From: Roseiarcus sp963813555
GTDB lineage: Bacteria > Pseudomonadota > Alphaproteobacteria > Rhizobiales > Beijerinckiaceae
Assembly (NCBI GenBank): GCA_963813555.1
Contig: CAWEZX010000004.1
Location: 434,001-498,000 of the forward strand
Length of the DNA: 64,000 nt
Direction: 5' to 3'
Under the pieces are notes generated by a model. The model was not told where the DNA came from and searched no databases. It was given only the letters and a program-made list of their open reading frames with translations. Both the position numbers and the translations under genes were made by a program. Positions 1 through 8,846 of this stretch are shown piece by piece (within the stretch, counting starts at the first letter, position 1; every line of letters starts with the position of its first letter).

Positions 1-465
1 AGATCCGAGGCCTCGCGGTCGTGTTCGGGATCCGGCTCCCTCGCGCGCTTACCTCCGCCTTCGTCAACCAGGCTCTCAAAGCCAGCGAGGGGGTCGCGGG
101 TCTCTCTGCCGCCATGCGGGGTCTGATTGCGGCGCGGACTGCCGTAATGACTGCGGTCGCTGCCACCGACGCCGACATGAGACGCATGACAAGTGCTTCG
201 GTCGCCTGCCGCCGGCTCATGACGATTCCAGGCGTCGGTCAACTGACCGCGCTCGCTTTTGTGGCCGCGATCGACGATCCGTCGCGCATCCGTCGATCGC
301 GAGACATCGGCGCCTACTTGGGCCTCGTCCCAAGACGGTATCAGTCGGGCGAGGTCGACTACGTCGGCTGCATGTCGAAATGCGGAGACCGACGGGTGCG
401 AACCCTGCTGTACGAGGCCGCCGACGTCATGCTGACCCGCTACAAGGGCCAACTCAAGCTCATTA
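1..465 (+). pseudogene. IS110-family transposase, C-terminal remnant
   Basis: The reading frame is open from the left window edge and carries the C-terminal Transposase_20 (IS116/IS110/IS902) domain. Its helix-hairpin-helix segment reads IPGVGQLTALAFVAAIDD and is followed by the YLGLVPRRYQSGE and GDRRVRTLLYEAA blocks typical of IS110. The family signature is lost after MLTRYKGQLKL (about 465). The DNA then becomes AT-rich and the last 16 codons of the frame (to 512) match nothing in the family. The element is therefore truncated at its 3' end, and its 5' part (RuvC-like DEDD domain) lies outside the window. Most likely inactive. Confidence 0.85.
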
Positions 466-508
466 TCATAATCGACGATTTTGAAATACGAAGTACTTTC
501 GTTATTTT

Positions 509-1505
509 TTAATTTCTTGGAGGCAGCGACGTTTCGACCGAATTGCCGGGGCTCAAACCGACCGTTGAGAGAGCGCTCTTCGGCCCGTCCTCAAGCCGCA
601 ATTCGACGCCCTCCGCCTCCGTTTGGATCCAATCGATCACGACCCGAACGTCGTCGCGCGGCGTCGAGTTCCGCCTGAACCAGCCAATAGGCGTATCCTC
701 GCGTGCGATCCGCGTCCGCGTCGCCGACCACAACGAGCCGGCCCTGGGACAGCAGGGCGCAATAAGGGCGATGCGGCCCAACGCTACTCCCTGGCCTTCG
801 AGAGCCGCCCGGATCGCCTGATCGTATTGATTGTAGCGCAGGACGCCCCTGGGTTTGATGGCGCTCAAGCCCATGGAATGGAGTCTGGTCGGCCCATTGC
901 AGCCATGGGCGATTGGAGTCGTCATATTCGATGAGAACCTGTTTGGCGATCGAAACGGCGTCGAGCCGAGTGACGCCGAGCGAGGGATGAGCGACAGGCG
1001 CGACCGCTTCGCCGAACAGGCGGCGCGATCCCGCCGGTGCGCTCGCAGCGTCGCAATAGCGAATGGCGATATCCGCGCTCTTGGTTCTCAGATCCACCAC
1101 TTTGTTGTTCGCCGCAACGCGCACGTCGATATCGGGATGGCGCTGCTGGAAACCGCCAAGGCGCGGCATGATCCACAGTCCTGTGACGCCGATGCTGGCG
1201 GTGATCGTCACCGGCTGGCGATCACGCGCGGACGCGAGCGCGTTGACGCCGTCCTGAAGCTGCTGGAGGGCGCTGTCGGCGACGCGAAAGAAACGTTCGC
1301 CCTCGGCGGTGAAGCTGATCGAGCGGTAGCCGCGGTTGAGCAGCCTGACCCCGAGCGCCTCCTCGAGCGCGATAATCTGACGGCTCACCGCTGATTGGGT
1401 CAGGAAAAGATCCTCGGCCGCGAGCGTCATGCTCATGCGTCGCCCGACGGCGACGAAGCCGCGAACGAGGTCGAGCGAAGGCAGCCGGACAGGAAAATTT
1501 CGCAT
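509..1505 (-). pseudogene. LysR-family transcriptional regulator (GcvA-like), frame broken three times
   Basis: An N-terminal winged HTH (LAAEDLFLTQSAVSRQI) and a LysR substrate-binding domain are recognisable. The start at 1505 has GAGGAAAG upstream. The C-terminal half must be read by switching frames near 870 (next to a GAGTC site), near 775 (three C where four keep the frame) and at 666-671, where the coding strand reads GAACTC. Removing one A there gives GACTC and the frame QADSTPRDDVRVVIDWI. All family blocks are present once frames are joined, so the gene may be intact in the organism and broken only in this sequence. The closest subgroup by motif is GcvA-like; the effector is unknown. 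IS630 copy A lies 170 bp upstream. Confidence 0.75.
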
Positions 1506-1671
1506 GTGCTTTCCTCATGCGATCTGCGCTGCACTCTTGTCGGCTAGTTACGCCTTGTCAAGGCTAGTTCTGAGGCGTTGCCATCAGTTGAAGGCTACCG
1601 CATTCCTTGCGCGCATGCTATTGACGCCCATATATCGTTTGACGGGCGAGGGCGGTGGACCTAGCTATATC

Positions 1672-2738
1672 CTAAGCAAAGATTCGTGGCATGGCCAACG
1701 GATTGGGGATGCGCTCGCGGTTGAGATCAATGACAGCGTGATGGATGGCCTGGTCGAGCGCGGCGGCGTCGGTGAAGGTCTGGTGGGCGAGGTGATGGGC
1801 TTTGAGATCGCGCCAGACCGGCTCGATGTCGTTGAGTTCGGGGGCGTATTTCGGCAGCCATTCGACGGTGAGCCAGTGTGCGCGGGCGGTGAGGGCGGCG
1901 AGCGAGCGTTTGCTGGTGTGGATCGGACCATTGTCCTCGACCAGCACGACCGGCTTGGCCTGCCGCCCGGGCTGCGGCCCAAAGAGACGGTCGAGTTGCT
2001 CCAGATGAGCGATGAAATCGCTGCTGCGCTTGGTCGGGCTGGTATGGACGATGAGTTGGCGCGTGAGGGGATCGAGCGACCCCAGTATCGCGACCTTCTT
2101 GGCCTGCCCCGGCGCCGGCACACGCAAGTCCGCTCCCGACTTCGCCCAGGCGCGGGCGAGATAAGGATGGGTCAGCGCCTCGCTCTCATCGCCGTAGAGA
2201 AGAACGATGTCGCCGGCTTCGGCCTGCTGTTTGCGCAGTTGCAGGCGCAGGCCCACCCGTTCCACTTCGCTTTCCCTCTGACGGCCCTTCAGCGTGTGCC
2301 GGGGCCGCCGCCAGCGGAACTTTTTTTTCGCAACGCCTTGGACAGTTGCGAACGGCTGATGCGCACGCCCTCGCGCGCTTCGATCTCGGCGCGAAGGCGG
2401 GGGATTGTCCAGTTGCGCCGGTCGGCCACAGGTTCTTCCAGCAAGGGGGTGGCAACGCGCATGGCGGCTTCACTCTTCACCGGAGGCGGGCCCGGCGCGA
2501 TGCTGGCCTTCAGCGCTGCGATCCCGCCGGCGGCGAAGTCGCTGCGCCACAGCCGAACCGTATCTTCGCGCACGCCAAACGCCGCCGCGATCTTGGGGCT
2601 GGTCCAACCAGCCAGCGTCAAAAGCACGGCGCGGGCGCGGTCCGCCTCGCCGCGATCGCGTGAACCGGCAAGAGCCAAGAGGCCGGCGCGTTGTTCATCG
2701 CTCGCCGTAACCGGAGACTTTCCCGCCATGTCATACAC
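1672..2738 (-). CDS. IS630-family transposase, two overlapping frames joined by -1 frameshift
   Basis: Frame 1 (2738 to 2289, GTG start) encodes a helix-turn-helix domain (LTLAGWTSPKIAAAFGVREDTVRLWR) and the start of a second HTH. Frame 2 (to 1672) encodes the DDE domain with YGDESEALTHP, VEDNGPIHTS and ELNDIEPVWRDLK, which supply the D, D and E. The frames meet at an eight-A run on the coding strand (A AAA AAG context), where a -1 slip gives a continuous protein of about 350 residues. The same run is conserved in copy B, so this is the family's programmed frameshift and not an error. Likely active. Confidence 0.9.
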
Positions 2739-2806
2739 CTTGCGAATCGGCGCAGGCAGCCAACCGCAAAAAACCTATCCGTTGGTTAGCCAAACGGAAT
2801 TTGCTT
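1675..2806 (-). mobile_element. IS630-family insertion sequence, copy A
   Basis: A 1132-bp element bounded by inverted ends AGCAAA...TTTGCT. The homologous ends extend about 35 bp with mismatches. It is flanked by TA on both sides (1673-1674 and 2807-2808). Removing the element plus one TA leaves a CTAG site, the target known for IS630. A nearly identical second copy (1131 bp, one C fewer in the leader) is present in the opposite orientation at 61706-62836. The few substitutions between the copies suggest both are recent. Confidence 0.93.
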
Positions 2807-2863
2807 AGCCGGGTCGAAAATCGGCTCGCAATCGGAAGCGTAAAGTCGCTTAAGGAGGCTTTC

Positions 2864-3061
2864 ATGCGCATCGCATTGTCGCGTATTGCTTTCGAAACTT
2901 CTCCGCGAATTTTCCACTGGCGGAGCGAACTGCAGTCATGGCGCCGCCGCGCCCGGGAACGAGACGAACTCGCGCGGATGTCGGACGGGGAGCTGCACGA
3001 CATCGGTGTCACCCCCGCCGAGCGTTGGACGGAAATCAATAAGCCGTGCTGGCGCGGATAA
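2864..3061 (+). CDS. DUF1127 small protein (YjiS-like)
   Basis: A 65-residue basic protein. Its C-terminal half carries the DUF1127 signature: arginine-rich helix, then ERDELARMSDGELHDIGVTPAE. The ATG at 2864 is chosen because TAAGGAGG sits 7 bases upstream; the longer open frame to 2801 would start inside the IS630 end. DUF1127 proteins are abundant in alphaproteobacteria, and some bind RNA and affect phosphate or C1 metabolism. No function can be assigned here. It stands alone, only 57 bp from the end of IS630 copy A, so its native promoter may have been altered by the insertion. Confidence 0.85.
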   Translation: MRIALSRIAFETSPRIFHWRSELQSWRRRARERDELARMSDGELHDIGVTPAERWTEINKPCWRG

Positions 3062-3099
3062 GTCGAGGTGGGGAATCCTGCGGCGCTTCGCTTGCCTTG

Positions 3100-3981
3100 T
3101 CATAGGCTCTTCTCGAACCAGTGGTCGGCGTATGGATTGTCATTGAAACGGGCGACTTCCTGGTAACCTTCGCTTCGGTAGAGCGCATGGGCTTCGGTCA
3201 GCGCCCGGTTGGTGTCTAAGCGGAGCGTCTTCAGCCCTCTCTCGCGGGCTGCGGCTTCGAGCGTTCGCAACATCCGGCGCGCAACGCCAGATCCCCGGGC
3301 GGACGGGGCGGTCCAGACCCGCTTGATTTCTCCCATTGTCTTGCCGACGCGCTTGAAGCCGCCGCATCCGATTGCATCGCCGTCGAGCCGGGCGATCAGA
3401 AAAAGACCTGACGGAGGAGCCATGTCCTCGGCGCGGGCGGAATCATCTGTGGCTGCGTCGAAGCCGCCCTCGAAACGCGCCGCGAGTTCGCTAAAGTACG
3501 CGTCCAGACAGCGGCGCGCGTCGGCGCTGTCCGGCGCTTCTGCGGCGACCTGCACCGCCGCGGCTCGGATCAGCCGCTCGACCTCGCCCATCGCCGCCAG
3601 CAAACGATTCCGCTCGGACACGTTGAGTGGGGTCAGCATCGACGCTGCAAGATTGTCCGAAAGCCTGTCATAGGCCGCGCATTCCGCAGTTCCCTTGCGC
3701 GTCAGGCTCACACGGCGGCGGCGACCGTCCCCGTCTCCCTTGGCCATCGCGATCAACCCCTGCGTTTTCAGGGATTGCAGCAGACGGCTGAGATAGCCTG
3801 AATCGAGCCCGAGCTTGCTGCGGAGCATACGGACGTCAACGCCGTTGGGGCTGATTTCGAAAATGAGCCGCGCCTCCGCCAGCGGACGGCCGCGACGCAG
3901 ATAATTGACCTCGAGCGCGCCAACGCGCCGACTCACCAGGCGATTGAAGCGACGAACGCTTTGTAGCTGGCTCTCGTCCAT
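3100..3981 (-). CDS. MarR-type regulator fused to GNAT N-acetyltransferase
   Basis: A 293-residue two-domain protein. Residues about 1-145 form a MarR winged helix (GVDVRMLRSKLGLDSGYLSRLLQ with basic wing GDGDGRRRRVSL). Residues about 150-293 form a GNAT acetyltransferase with the acetyl-CoA loop PSARGSGVARRML and the C-terminal DTNRALTEAHALYRSEGY block. This fused architecture is known in bacteria; the acetyl acceptor is not known. A perfect 16-bp palindrome lies 3 bases upstream of the ATG, suggesting autorepression. No gene follows in the same direction within 100 bp. Confidence 0.9.
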   Translation of the reverse strand: MDESQLQSVRRFNRLVSRRVGALEVNYLRRGRPLAEARLIFEISPNGVDVRMLRSKLGLDSGYLSRLLQSLKTQGLIAMAKGDGDGRRRRVSLTRKGTAECAAYDRLSDNLAASMLTPLNVSERNRLLAAMGEVERLIRAAAVQVAAEAPDSADARRCLDAYFSELAARFEGGFDAATDDSARAEDMAPPSGLFLIARLDGDAIGCGGFKRVGKTMGEIKRVWTAPSARGSGVARRMLRTLEAAARERGLKTLRLDTNRALTEAHALYRSEGYQEVARFNDNPYADHWFEKSL

Positions 3982-3983
3982 TC

Positions 3984-3999
3984 TCTGACTCTAGTCAGA
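3984..3999. promoter_or_regulatory. Palindromic operator candidate of the MarR-GNAT gene
   Basis: The sequence TCTGACT-CT-AGTCAGA is a perfect inverted repeat located 3 to 18 bases upstream of the start codon at 3981. It would overlap the ribosome binding region or leader. MarR dimers bind such 14-18 bp palindromes, so the simplest reading is an autoregulatory site. Binding itself is inferred. Confidence 0.5.
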
Positions 4000-4335
4000 T
4001 ATCTGCTGATTTCAAGCCCACCGGGGGACCATGCGCCCGCCGCAAAATCGCGCCTCAATGTCTCTCCCGAAGGCGAAAAGCTCGCCGCCCACCCGGCCGG
4101 CTGTGCGCAAAATTGTGATCGACGGCGGGCGCCGGCGAGGTGAAGGAAACGATTGCGGCGCGGCGGCAAACGGCGTTAGTCTGACCGCCAGCGTAAACGG
4201 CGCACGCTGTCTTGCGATGCTGTGCATCTCGCATCGCGGTTCGCGCCCGCAAGAAAAAGCGTCCACCGGCGCGCTGCGCGGAACGCGCTGCTCGCCACGA
4301 TGTTGAGGGCTACGGGGCTCCTAAGTCAGGAGACT
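4000..4335. other. Intergenic region without a supported gene
   Basis: About 340 bases between the MarR-GNAT gene and the orphan gene at 4336. Short frames exist on both strands, but none has a recognisable domain or a convincing ribosome binding site. The region must hold the promoters of the two flanking, divergently arranged genes. Confidence 0.5.
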
Positions 4336-4773
4336 ATGATGCCAAACGTGGAATACGGACTAGCGTCAGGGCACTCGTTTCGCCATCTGGACGTGGCGCC
4401 AATGATCGCAGCGCTTCGGTTCCAGCCTTCGGATTTCGAATACGCTCATGGCTGGCTCAATCATGTTCCAAGCCGCCATCGCTTCCAATTCGACCGGAGG
4501 GGGCGGGTGACGATCGACGCTCTTTGTGGCTGTGCGTCTTTGTCGGTAAAACCCGAGCAGGCCGATGAACTCCATTCGATGTTCAAGACCTGGCGCCACT
4601 ACTATTGGCAGCCCCTGGAGACGAACCGGGAGTTCGCGTCGCACTTCCAAGAGCCGAACGCTTGTGTGAGGTTGTTCCGTGATATCCGCATGGCCTGGCG
4701 GCGCTTCCGCCGGCAAGCGGACCAGGTGACGATCCCTGCTGACGCGCTTCCGGTTGCAACGCCCGCAGAATAG
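4336..4773 (+). CDS. Hypothetical protein, 145 residues
   Basis: The start at 4336 (ATGATG) is supported by CAGGAG nine bases upstream. The protein is rich in aromatic residues and arginine, with a central segment that looks like a small alpha/beta domain (HRFQFDRRGRVTIDALCGC) and a tryptophan-rich helix (SMFKTWRHYYWQPLE). No signal peptide, membrane segment or known catalytic motif is visible, and I do not recognise the family. It is flanked by the MarR-GNAT gene upstream (divergent) and rhaD downstream (convergent), so it is probably monocistronic. Confidence 0.65.
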   Translation: MMPNVEYGLASGHSFRHLDVAPMIAALRFQPSDFEYAHGWLNHVPSRHRFQFDRRGRVTIDALCGCASLSVKPEQADELHSMFKTWRHYYWQPLETNREFASHFQEPNACVRLFRDIRMAWRRFRRQADQVTIPADALPVATPAE

Positions 4774-4888
4774 CCAGCGTTCATGTGCGTTAAGTCCGCG
4801 CGTCCGCACAGGCGGAGGCGCGGACTCAATCATGCTCCTTTCACTCGGGGCAGCAAAGGTCGCCCCAGGCTAGCTGGCGGGAGAGGGC

Positions 4889-6994
4889 TCAGCGCGTGAA
4901 GCTGACTGCGTTGCCGGCGTCGACGTTGAGGATATTGCCGGTGCTCTTGGCGGAGAGCTCTGAGGCGAAATAATAGACCGCTTCGGCGAGGTCCTCGGGA
5001 TAGACGGATCGTTTCAACAGCGAACGCTGGCGGTAGACCTCTTCGAGTTCAGCCTCGCTGACCTTGTTTGAGGCAGCCCGTTGCGCCCGCCATTCCCCCT
5101 GCCAGATCTTCGAGCCGCGCAGCACCGCGTCCGGATTGACCGTATTGGCGCGGATGCCGAACGGCGCGCCTTCGAGCGCCAGGCAGCGCGCGAGGTGCAC
5201 CTCGGCCGCCTTGGCCGTGCAATAGGCGGAGGCGCCTGGCGAAGCGGCGAGCGCGTTCTTTGAGGCGATAAAAACGATGCTGCCGCCGAGGCCTTGATCC
5301 TTCATGATGCGATAGCCCGCCCGCGCGGATAGGAAATATCCGGTCGCGAGGATCGAGATATTCCGGTTCCAAAGCTCGAGCGAAGTGTCCTCGAAAGCCG
5401 CCGCGGAGGCGATGCCCGCGTTGGCGACGACGATGTCCAGCCCGCCAAAGGCGAGGACCGTTTCGTGAAACGCGGAATCGACCTTGCTCTCGTTCGTCAC
5501 GTCGACATGGATTCCCGTGATCACATCCTTGCCGAACCTTTTGCCGAAGTCGGCGACGGCCGTGTCCAGGCTTTGGGCGTCGATGTCGGCGAGCACGACG
5601 CAGGCGCCTTCGCCCATGAGCCGAGCCGCGATCGCTTGCCCGATGCCGCCTGCGCCCCCTGTCACCAGCGCGACGCGCCCAGCGAGCGATTTTGGCTTCG
5701 GCATGCGCTGGAGCTTGGCCTCTTCCAGCAACCAATATTCGATATTGAACGCTTCCTGCTCCGAAAGCCCCACATAGCGGCCGACGCTGGACGATCCCCG
5801 CATCACGTTGATCGCGTTGACGTAGAATTCCGCGGCGATCCGAGCCGTTGATTTGTCCTTGGCGAAGGACAGCATGCCGACGCCGGGGACGAGATAGATG
5901 ACTGCGTTGGGATCGCGCATCGCCGGAGAGTTCGGGTGTTTGCAACGCTGATAATAGGCGCCGTAATCGGCCCGGTAGTCGGCGAGAGTCTTGTCGAGCG
6001 ACGCGATCATCGCGTCGACATTGCGGTAGGTTGGGTCGTAGGGCAGTACAAGCGGGCGGATCTTCGTGCGCAAGAAATGATCCGGGCACGACGTCCCAAG
6101 CGCCGCCAGGGGGTTGAGATCGCGCGAATTGACGAACTCCAGCACCGCCGGCGCGTCGGTGAAGTGGCCGATCTTGCGCTCGCTTGCAGAAATGTGCTTG
6201 CGAATGGCGGGCAGGAGCTTCGCCGCAACATTGCGCCGGTCGGCCCGAGGCAGCGCCTCGACACGCGAGCCGCCAAAGGCTGCTCCCTGCGCCTTTGCTC
6301 CGAGCCATCGGGCGGCCTTGTTGATCATCTCCAACGTAATCCGATAGCATTCCTTCGAGGTCGGCCCCCAGGTGAATAGCCCGTGCCCGCCAAGGATGAC
6401 GCCTTTCATATTTGGATTGGCCTCAGCCATCGCGCCAAGCTTGAGTCCGAGATCGAAGCCTGGCCGCTGCCATGGCAGGAAGCCGAGTTCGCCGCCGTAA
6501 ATCTCGCGCGTCAGCGCTTCCGCCTTCCCGCTCGCCGCGATTGCGATCACCGCGTCGGCATGAACGTGATCGACATGCGTGTGCGGAACGAAGCCATGCA
6601 GCGCGGTGTCAATCGAGGTTGCGCGCGGATTGAGGTTGAAGGTGCAATGATTGTAGAGCGCGACCATCTCATCCTCGTGCGCGAGGCCGCGATAGATCGA
6701 CTTGAGGCTCAAGAGCTTGTCCATGTAGAGCGTCGAGAAGCCGTCGAGCTTCATCGAGCCGATGTCGCCACCGGAACCCTTGACCCAGAGAACCTGGGTC
6801 GGCGCGCCGGTCAGCGGATCGGTCGCGGCGAGCTTCGCGGATGTGTTGCCGCCGCCGAAATTGGTGATGCGCAGGTCGCTGCCAAGCAGATTCGACCGGT
6901 AGAGAAGGAGACCCGGATCGTCCAGGGAAGGCGCGTGCTCGTCGTCCCAGAGGTCGGGCAGCGGAGCGTCAAAACGTACTTGATCGCCGCTCAT
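4889..6994 (-). CDS. rhaD: Bifunctional rhamnulose-1-phosphate aldolase / short-chain dehydrogenase
   Basis: A 701-residue fusion. Residues about 1-420 are a class II aldolase with zinc-ligand motif HGFVPHTHVDHVHADAV and GGHGLFTWG. Residues about 440-701 are a short-chain dehydrogenase with Rossmann motif VTGGAGGIGQAIA and active-site ASAYCTAKAAE (Y-x3-K). Proteins of this architecture cleave L-rhamnulose-1-phosphate to dihydroxyacetone phosphate and L-lactaldehyde, and oxidise lactaldehyde. The length fits the family. It is divergent from the rhaTPQS-rhaK transport and kinase genes, with a perfect palindrome between them. The isomerase RhaI is not in the window. Confidence 0.93.
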   Translation of the reverse strand: MSGDQVRFDAPLPDLWDDEHAPSLDDPGLLLYRSNLLGSDLRITNFGGGNTSAKLAATDPLTGAPTQVLWVKGSGGDIGSMKLDGFSTLYMDKLLSLKSIYRGLAHEDEMVALYNHCTFNLNPRATSIDTALHGFVPHTHVDHVHADAVIAIAASGKAEALTREIYGGELGFLPWQRPGFDLGLKLGAMAEANPNMKGVILGGHGLFTWGPTSKECYRITLEMINKAARWLGAKAQGAAFGGSRVEALPRADRRNVAAKLLPAIRKHISASERKIGHFTDAPAVLEFVNSRDLNPLAALGTSCPDHFLRTKIRPLVLPYDPTYRNVDAMIASLDKTLADYRADYGAYYQRCKHPNSPAMRDPNAVIYLVPGVGMLSFAKDKSTARIAAEFYVNAINVMRGSSSVGRYVGLSEQEAFNIEYWLLEEAKLQRMPKPKSLAGRVALVTGGAGGIGQAIAARLMGEGACVVLADIDAQSLDTAVADFGKRFGKDVITGIHVDVTNESKVDSAFHETVLAFGGLDIVVANAGIASAAAFEDTSLELWNRNISILATGYFLSARAGYRIMKDQGLGGSIVFIASKNALAASPGASAYCTAKAAEVHLARCLALEGAPFGIRANTVNPDAVLRGSKIWQGEWRAQRAASNKVSEAELEEVYRQRSLLKRSVYPEDLAEAVYYFASELSAKSTGNILNVDAGNAVSFTR

Positions 6995-7065
6995 GGGCCG
7001 TTCCTCTCAGTGGGGTGCGATTTTCAGCCCCCCATTAGGCAAATGCTCGCAGAGCGTCAACGTTT

Positions 7066-7081
7066 CTGCGCAATTGCGCAG
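7066..7081. promoter_or_regulatory. Perfect palindrome in the rhaD/rhaT divergent promoter region
   Basis: CTGCGCAATTGCGCAG is a perfect 16-bp palindrome lying 72 bases upstream of rhaD and 90 bases upstream of the DeoR stub. Its symmetry and position between divergent operons suggest an operator for a dimeric repressor, possibly the lost DeoR-type RhaR or another regulator. Binding is inferred only. Confidence 0.45.
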
Positions 7082-7170
7082 CTTCGGTGAACGAGTGTGA
7101 TTGATTGACAGCCCTATAGGCGCGTGGCACTGAAAGCAGCAACCACCAATATCGGGGGAACGACAAGGTT

Positions 7171-7296
7171 ATGCGCGAGCGACAGCGCGTCGAAATCCTC
7201 CGCGATCTGCTCGCCGCGCAAGGCTTCCTCTCTAGTGCCGACCTCATGGCGGCGACAGGCGTCGATCTTGAGACGCGCGCCACGGAGGCGGCGTGA
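7171..7296 (+). pseudogene. DeoR-family regulator stub (probable rhaR remnant)
   Basis: The 41 codons begin with the DeoR helix-turn-helix: RQRVEILRDLLAAQGFLSSA, then DLMAATGV. They jump directly to DLETRATEAA and a stop, so the recognition helix end and the whole sugar-phosphate effector domain are missing. The stop codon overlaps the GTG start of rhaT (GTGA at 7293-7296), the coupling expected if the C-terminus of the original regulator was retained. An internal in-frame deletion of a full rhaR explains this. In rhizobial rha clusters RhaR is a DeoR-type negative regulator, so the transport operon may now be derepressed or controlled elsewhere. Confidence 0.7.
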
Positions 7297-8846
7297 GCGC
7301 AGGGCAGGAGGCTGGCGCTCCGCCCGATCGAGCCGCGACTCCGCTGCTCGAGGTCCGGAATATCGAGAAGACGTTTCCCGGTGTGCGCGCTCTCTCGGGC
7401 GTGTCGTTCGACGTGCGTCCGGGCGAGGTCCATGCGCTGCTTGGAGAGAACGGCGCCGGCAAATCGACCCTGATCAAGATCGTGTCCGGCGTCTATCAGC
7501 CCGACCTTGGTTCGATCCTGGTCAACGGGGAACAAGTTCACTTTTCCTCGCCCGATGACGCGCGCCGCGCGGGCGTCGCGACGATCTATCAAGAGCTGCT
7601 GCTGTTTCCCGAGCTCAGCGTCGCTGAGAACATCTTTCTGGGCCATGCGCCGCTCGCAGGGGCGGGCCGCATCGATTGGCGAGCGATGCGCGCCGAGGCC
7701 GCGCGGTTGCTCAACTCGCTCGAAATCGACGATCTGTCTCCTGATCAAATTGCCGGCGTGCTCACCGTTGGAAACCGTCAGCGCGTGGAAATTTTGCGCG
7801 CCCTCTCGTATGACGCCCGCATACTCATCATGGACGAGCCGACCGCGGCGCTCACGGAAAGCGACGTGACGCGTTTGTTCGATGTCGTCCGCCGCCTCAA
7901 CCGGCGCGGCGTCGGCATCGTCTATATCAGCCACCGCCTCGACGAGATTTTTGCAATCGCCGATCGCGTCACCGTGTTGCGCGACGGCGCCTATGTCGGT
8001 TCGCGCGACGTCGCCGACACGAACGTCGGTGAACTCGTGCAGATGATGGTCGGCCGGCGGCTCGAGAGTCTTTTCCCGAAGACAGCAGCGCCAATCGGCG
8101 CGCCGGTCCTCGAAGCGCGCGATCTCGTGCGCCGGCCGCTCACCAAGGGCGTCAGCCTCACCGTGCGCGCGGGCGAGATCGTCGGTCTTGCGGGGCTCGT
8201 AGGTTCGGGCCGCAGCGAGCTCGCGCAGACGCTATTCGGAATGACGCCGAGCGAGTCCGGAGAAGTTCGGCTTAACGGCGAAAGCGTGCGCATCGACTCG
8301 CCCGAAACCGCGCGCGCAAAGGGCATCGCCTACGTGCCGGAAGATCGCGCCACGCAGGGCCTGGTCAGAGGCATGAGCGTCCTCCACAATTTTTCCCTCG
8401 CGGCGCTGGGGTCTCTGTCTCGAACCGGGTTCATCGACCGCGCTGCGGAGCGGCGGATGGCGCTTGAGGGCGTCGCGCGATTCAGCGTCAAGACAAGTTC
8501 GGTCGACGAGATCGCAGGCCGGCTCTCCGGCGGCAACCAGCAGAAAATTGTGCTCGGTAAGTGGCTCGCCAACAATCCGAAGCTCTTGATCCTCGATGAA
8601 CCCACGCGGGGCATCGACGTCGGCGCCAAGGCCGAGATCCATCGCCTGATGGGCCAGCTCGCCGCCAAAGGCGTCGCCATTCTCATGATTTCAAGCGAGC
8701 TGCCCGAGGTGCTGGGGATGAGCGACCGCGTGCTCGTGATGCGCGAGGGTCGGCTCGTGGCCGAGTTCGATCGCGCGGACGCGACTTCCGAGGCCGTGGG
8801 CGCGGCGATGATGGGCGGGACGTCGAGCGCGGAGAGAGCGGCGTGA
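7293..8846 (+). CDS. rhaT: Rhamnose ABC transporter ATP-binding protein
   Basis: A 517-residue sugar ABC ATPase of the RbsA/RhaT type with two nucleotide-binding domains. The first has Walker A GENGAGKST (residues 51-59) and Walker B LIMDEPTAAL. The second has a degenerate P-loop GLVGSGRSEL, the signature LSGGNQQK and LILDEPTRGID. It powers uptake with RhaP and RhaQ. The GTG start overlaps the stop of the DeoR stub, and the stop overlaps the start of the next gene by four bases (GTGA), indicating one translationally coupled operon. Assignment to rhamnose rests on the neighbours rhaD and rhaK. Confidence 0.92.
   Translation: MSAGQEAGAPPDRAATPLLEVRNIEKTFPGVRALSGVSFDVRPGEVHALLGENGAGKSTLIKIVSGVYQPDLGSILVNGEQVHFSSPDDARRAGVATIYQELLLFPELSVAENIFLGHAPLAGAGRIDWRAMRAEAARLLNSLEIDDLSPDQIAGVLTVGNRQRVEILRALSYDARILIMDEPTAALTESDVTRLFDVVRRLNRRGVGIVYISHRLDEIFAIADRVTVLRDGAYVGSRDVADTNVGELVQMMVGRRLESLFPKTAAPIGAPVLEARDLVRRPLTKGVSLTVRAGEIVGLAGLVGSGRSELAQTLFGMTPSESGEVRLNGESVRIDSPETARAKGIAYVPEDRATQGLVRGMSVLHNFSLAALGSLSRTGFIDRAAERRMALEGVARFSVKTSSVDEIAGRLSGGNQQKIVLGKWLANNPKLLILDEPTRGIDVGAKAEIHRLMGQLAAKGVAILMISSELPEVLGMSDRVLVMREGRLVAEFDRADATSEAVGAAMMGGTSSAERAA

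Noticed and set aside
2265..2289. Frame break in the IS630 transposases as a mutation
   Set aside because: Both copies carry the same eight-A slip site and the same two-frame layout, the programmed -1 frameshift of this IS type.
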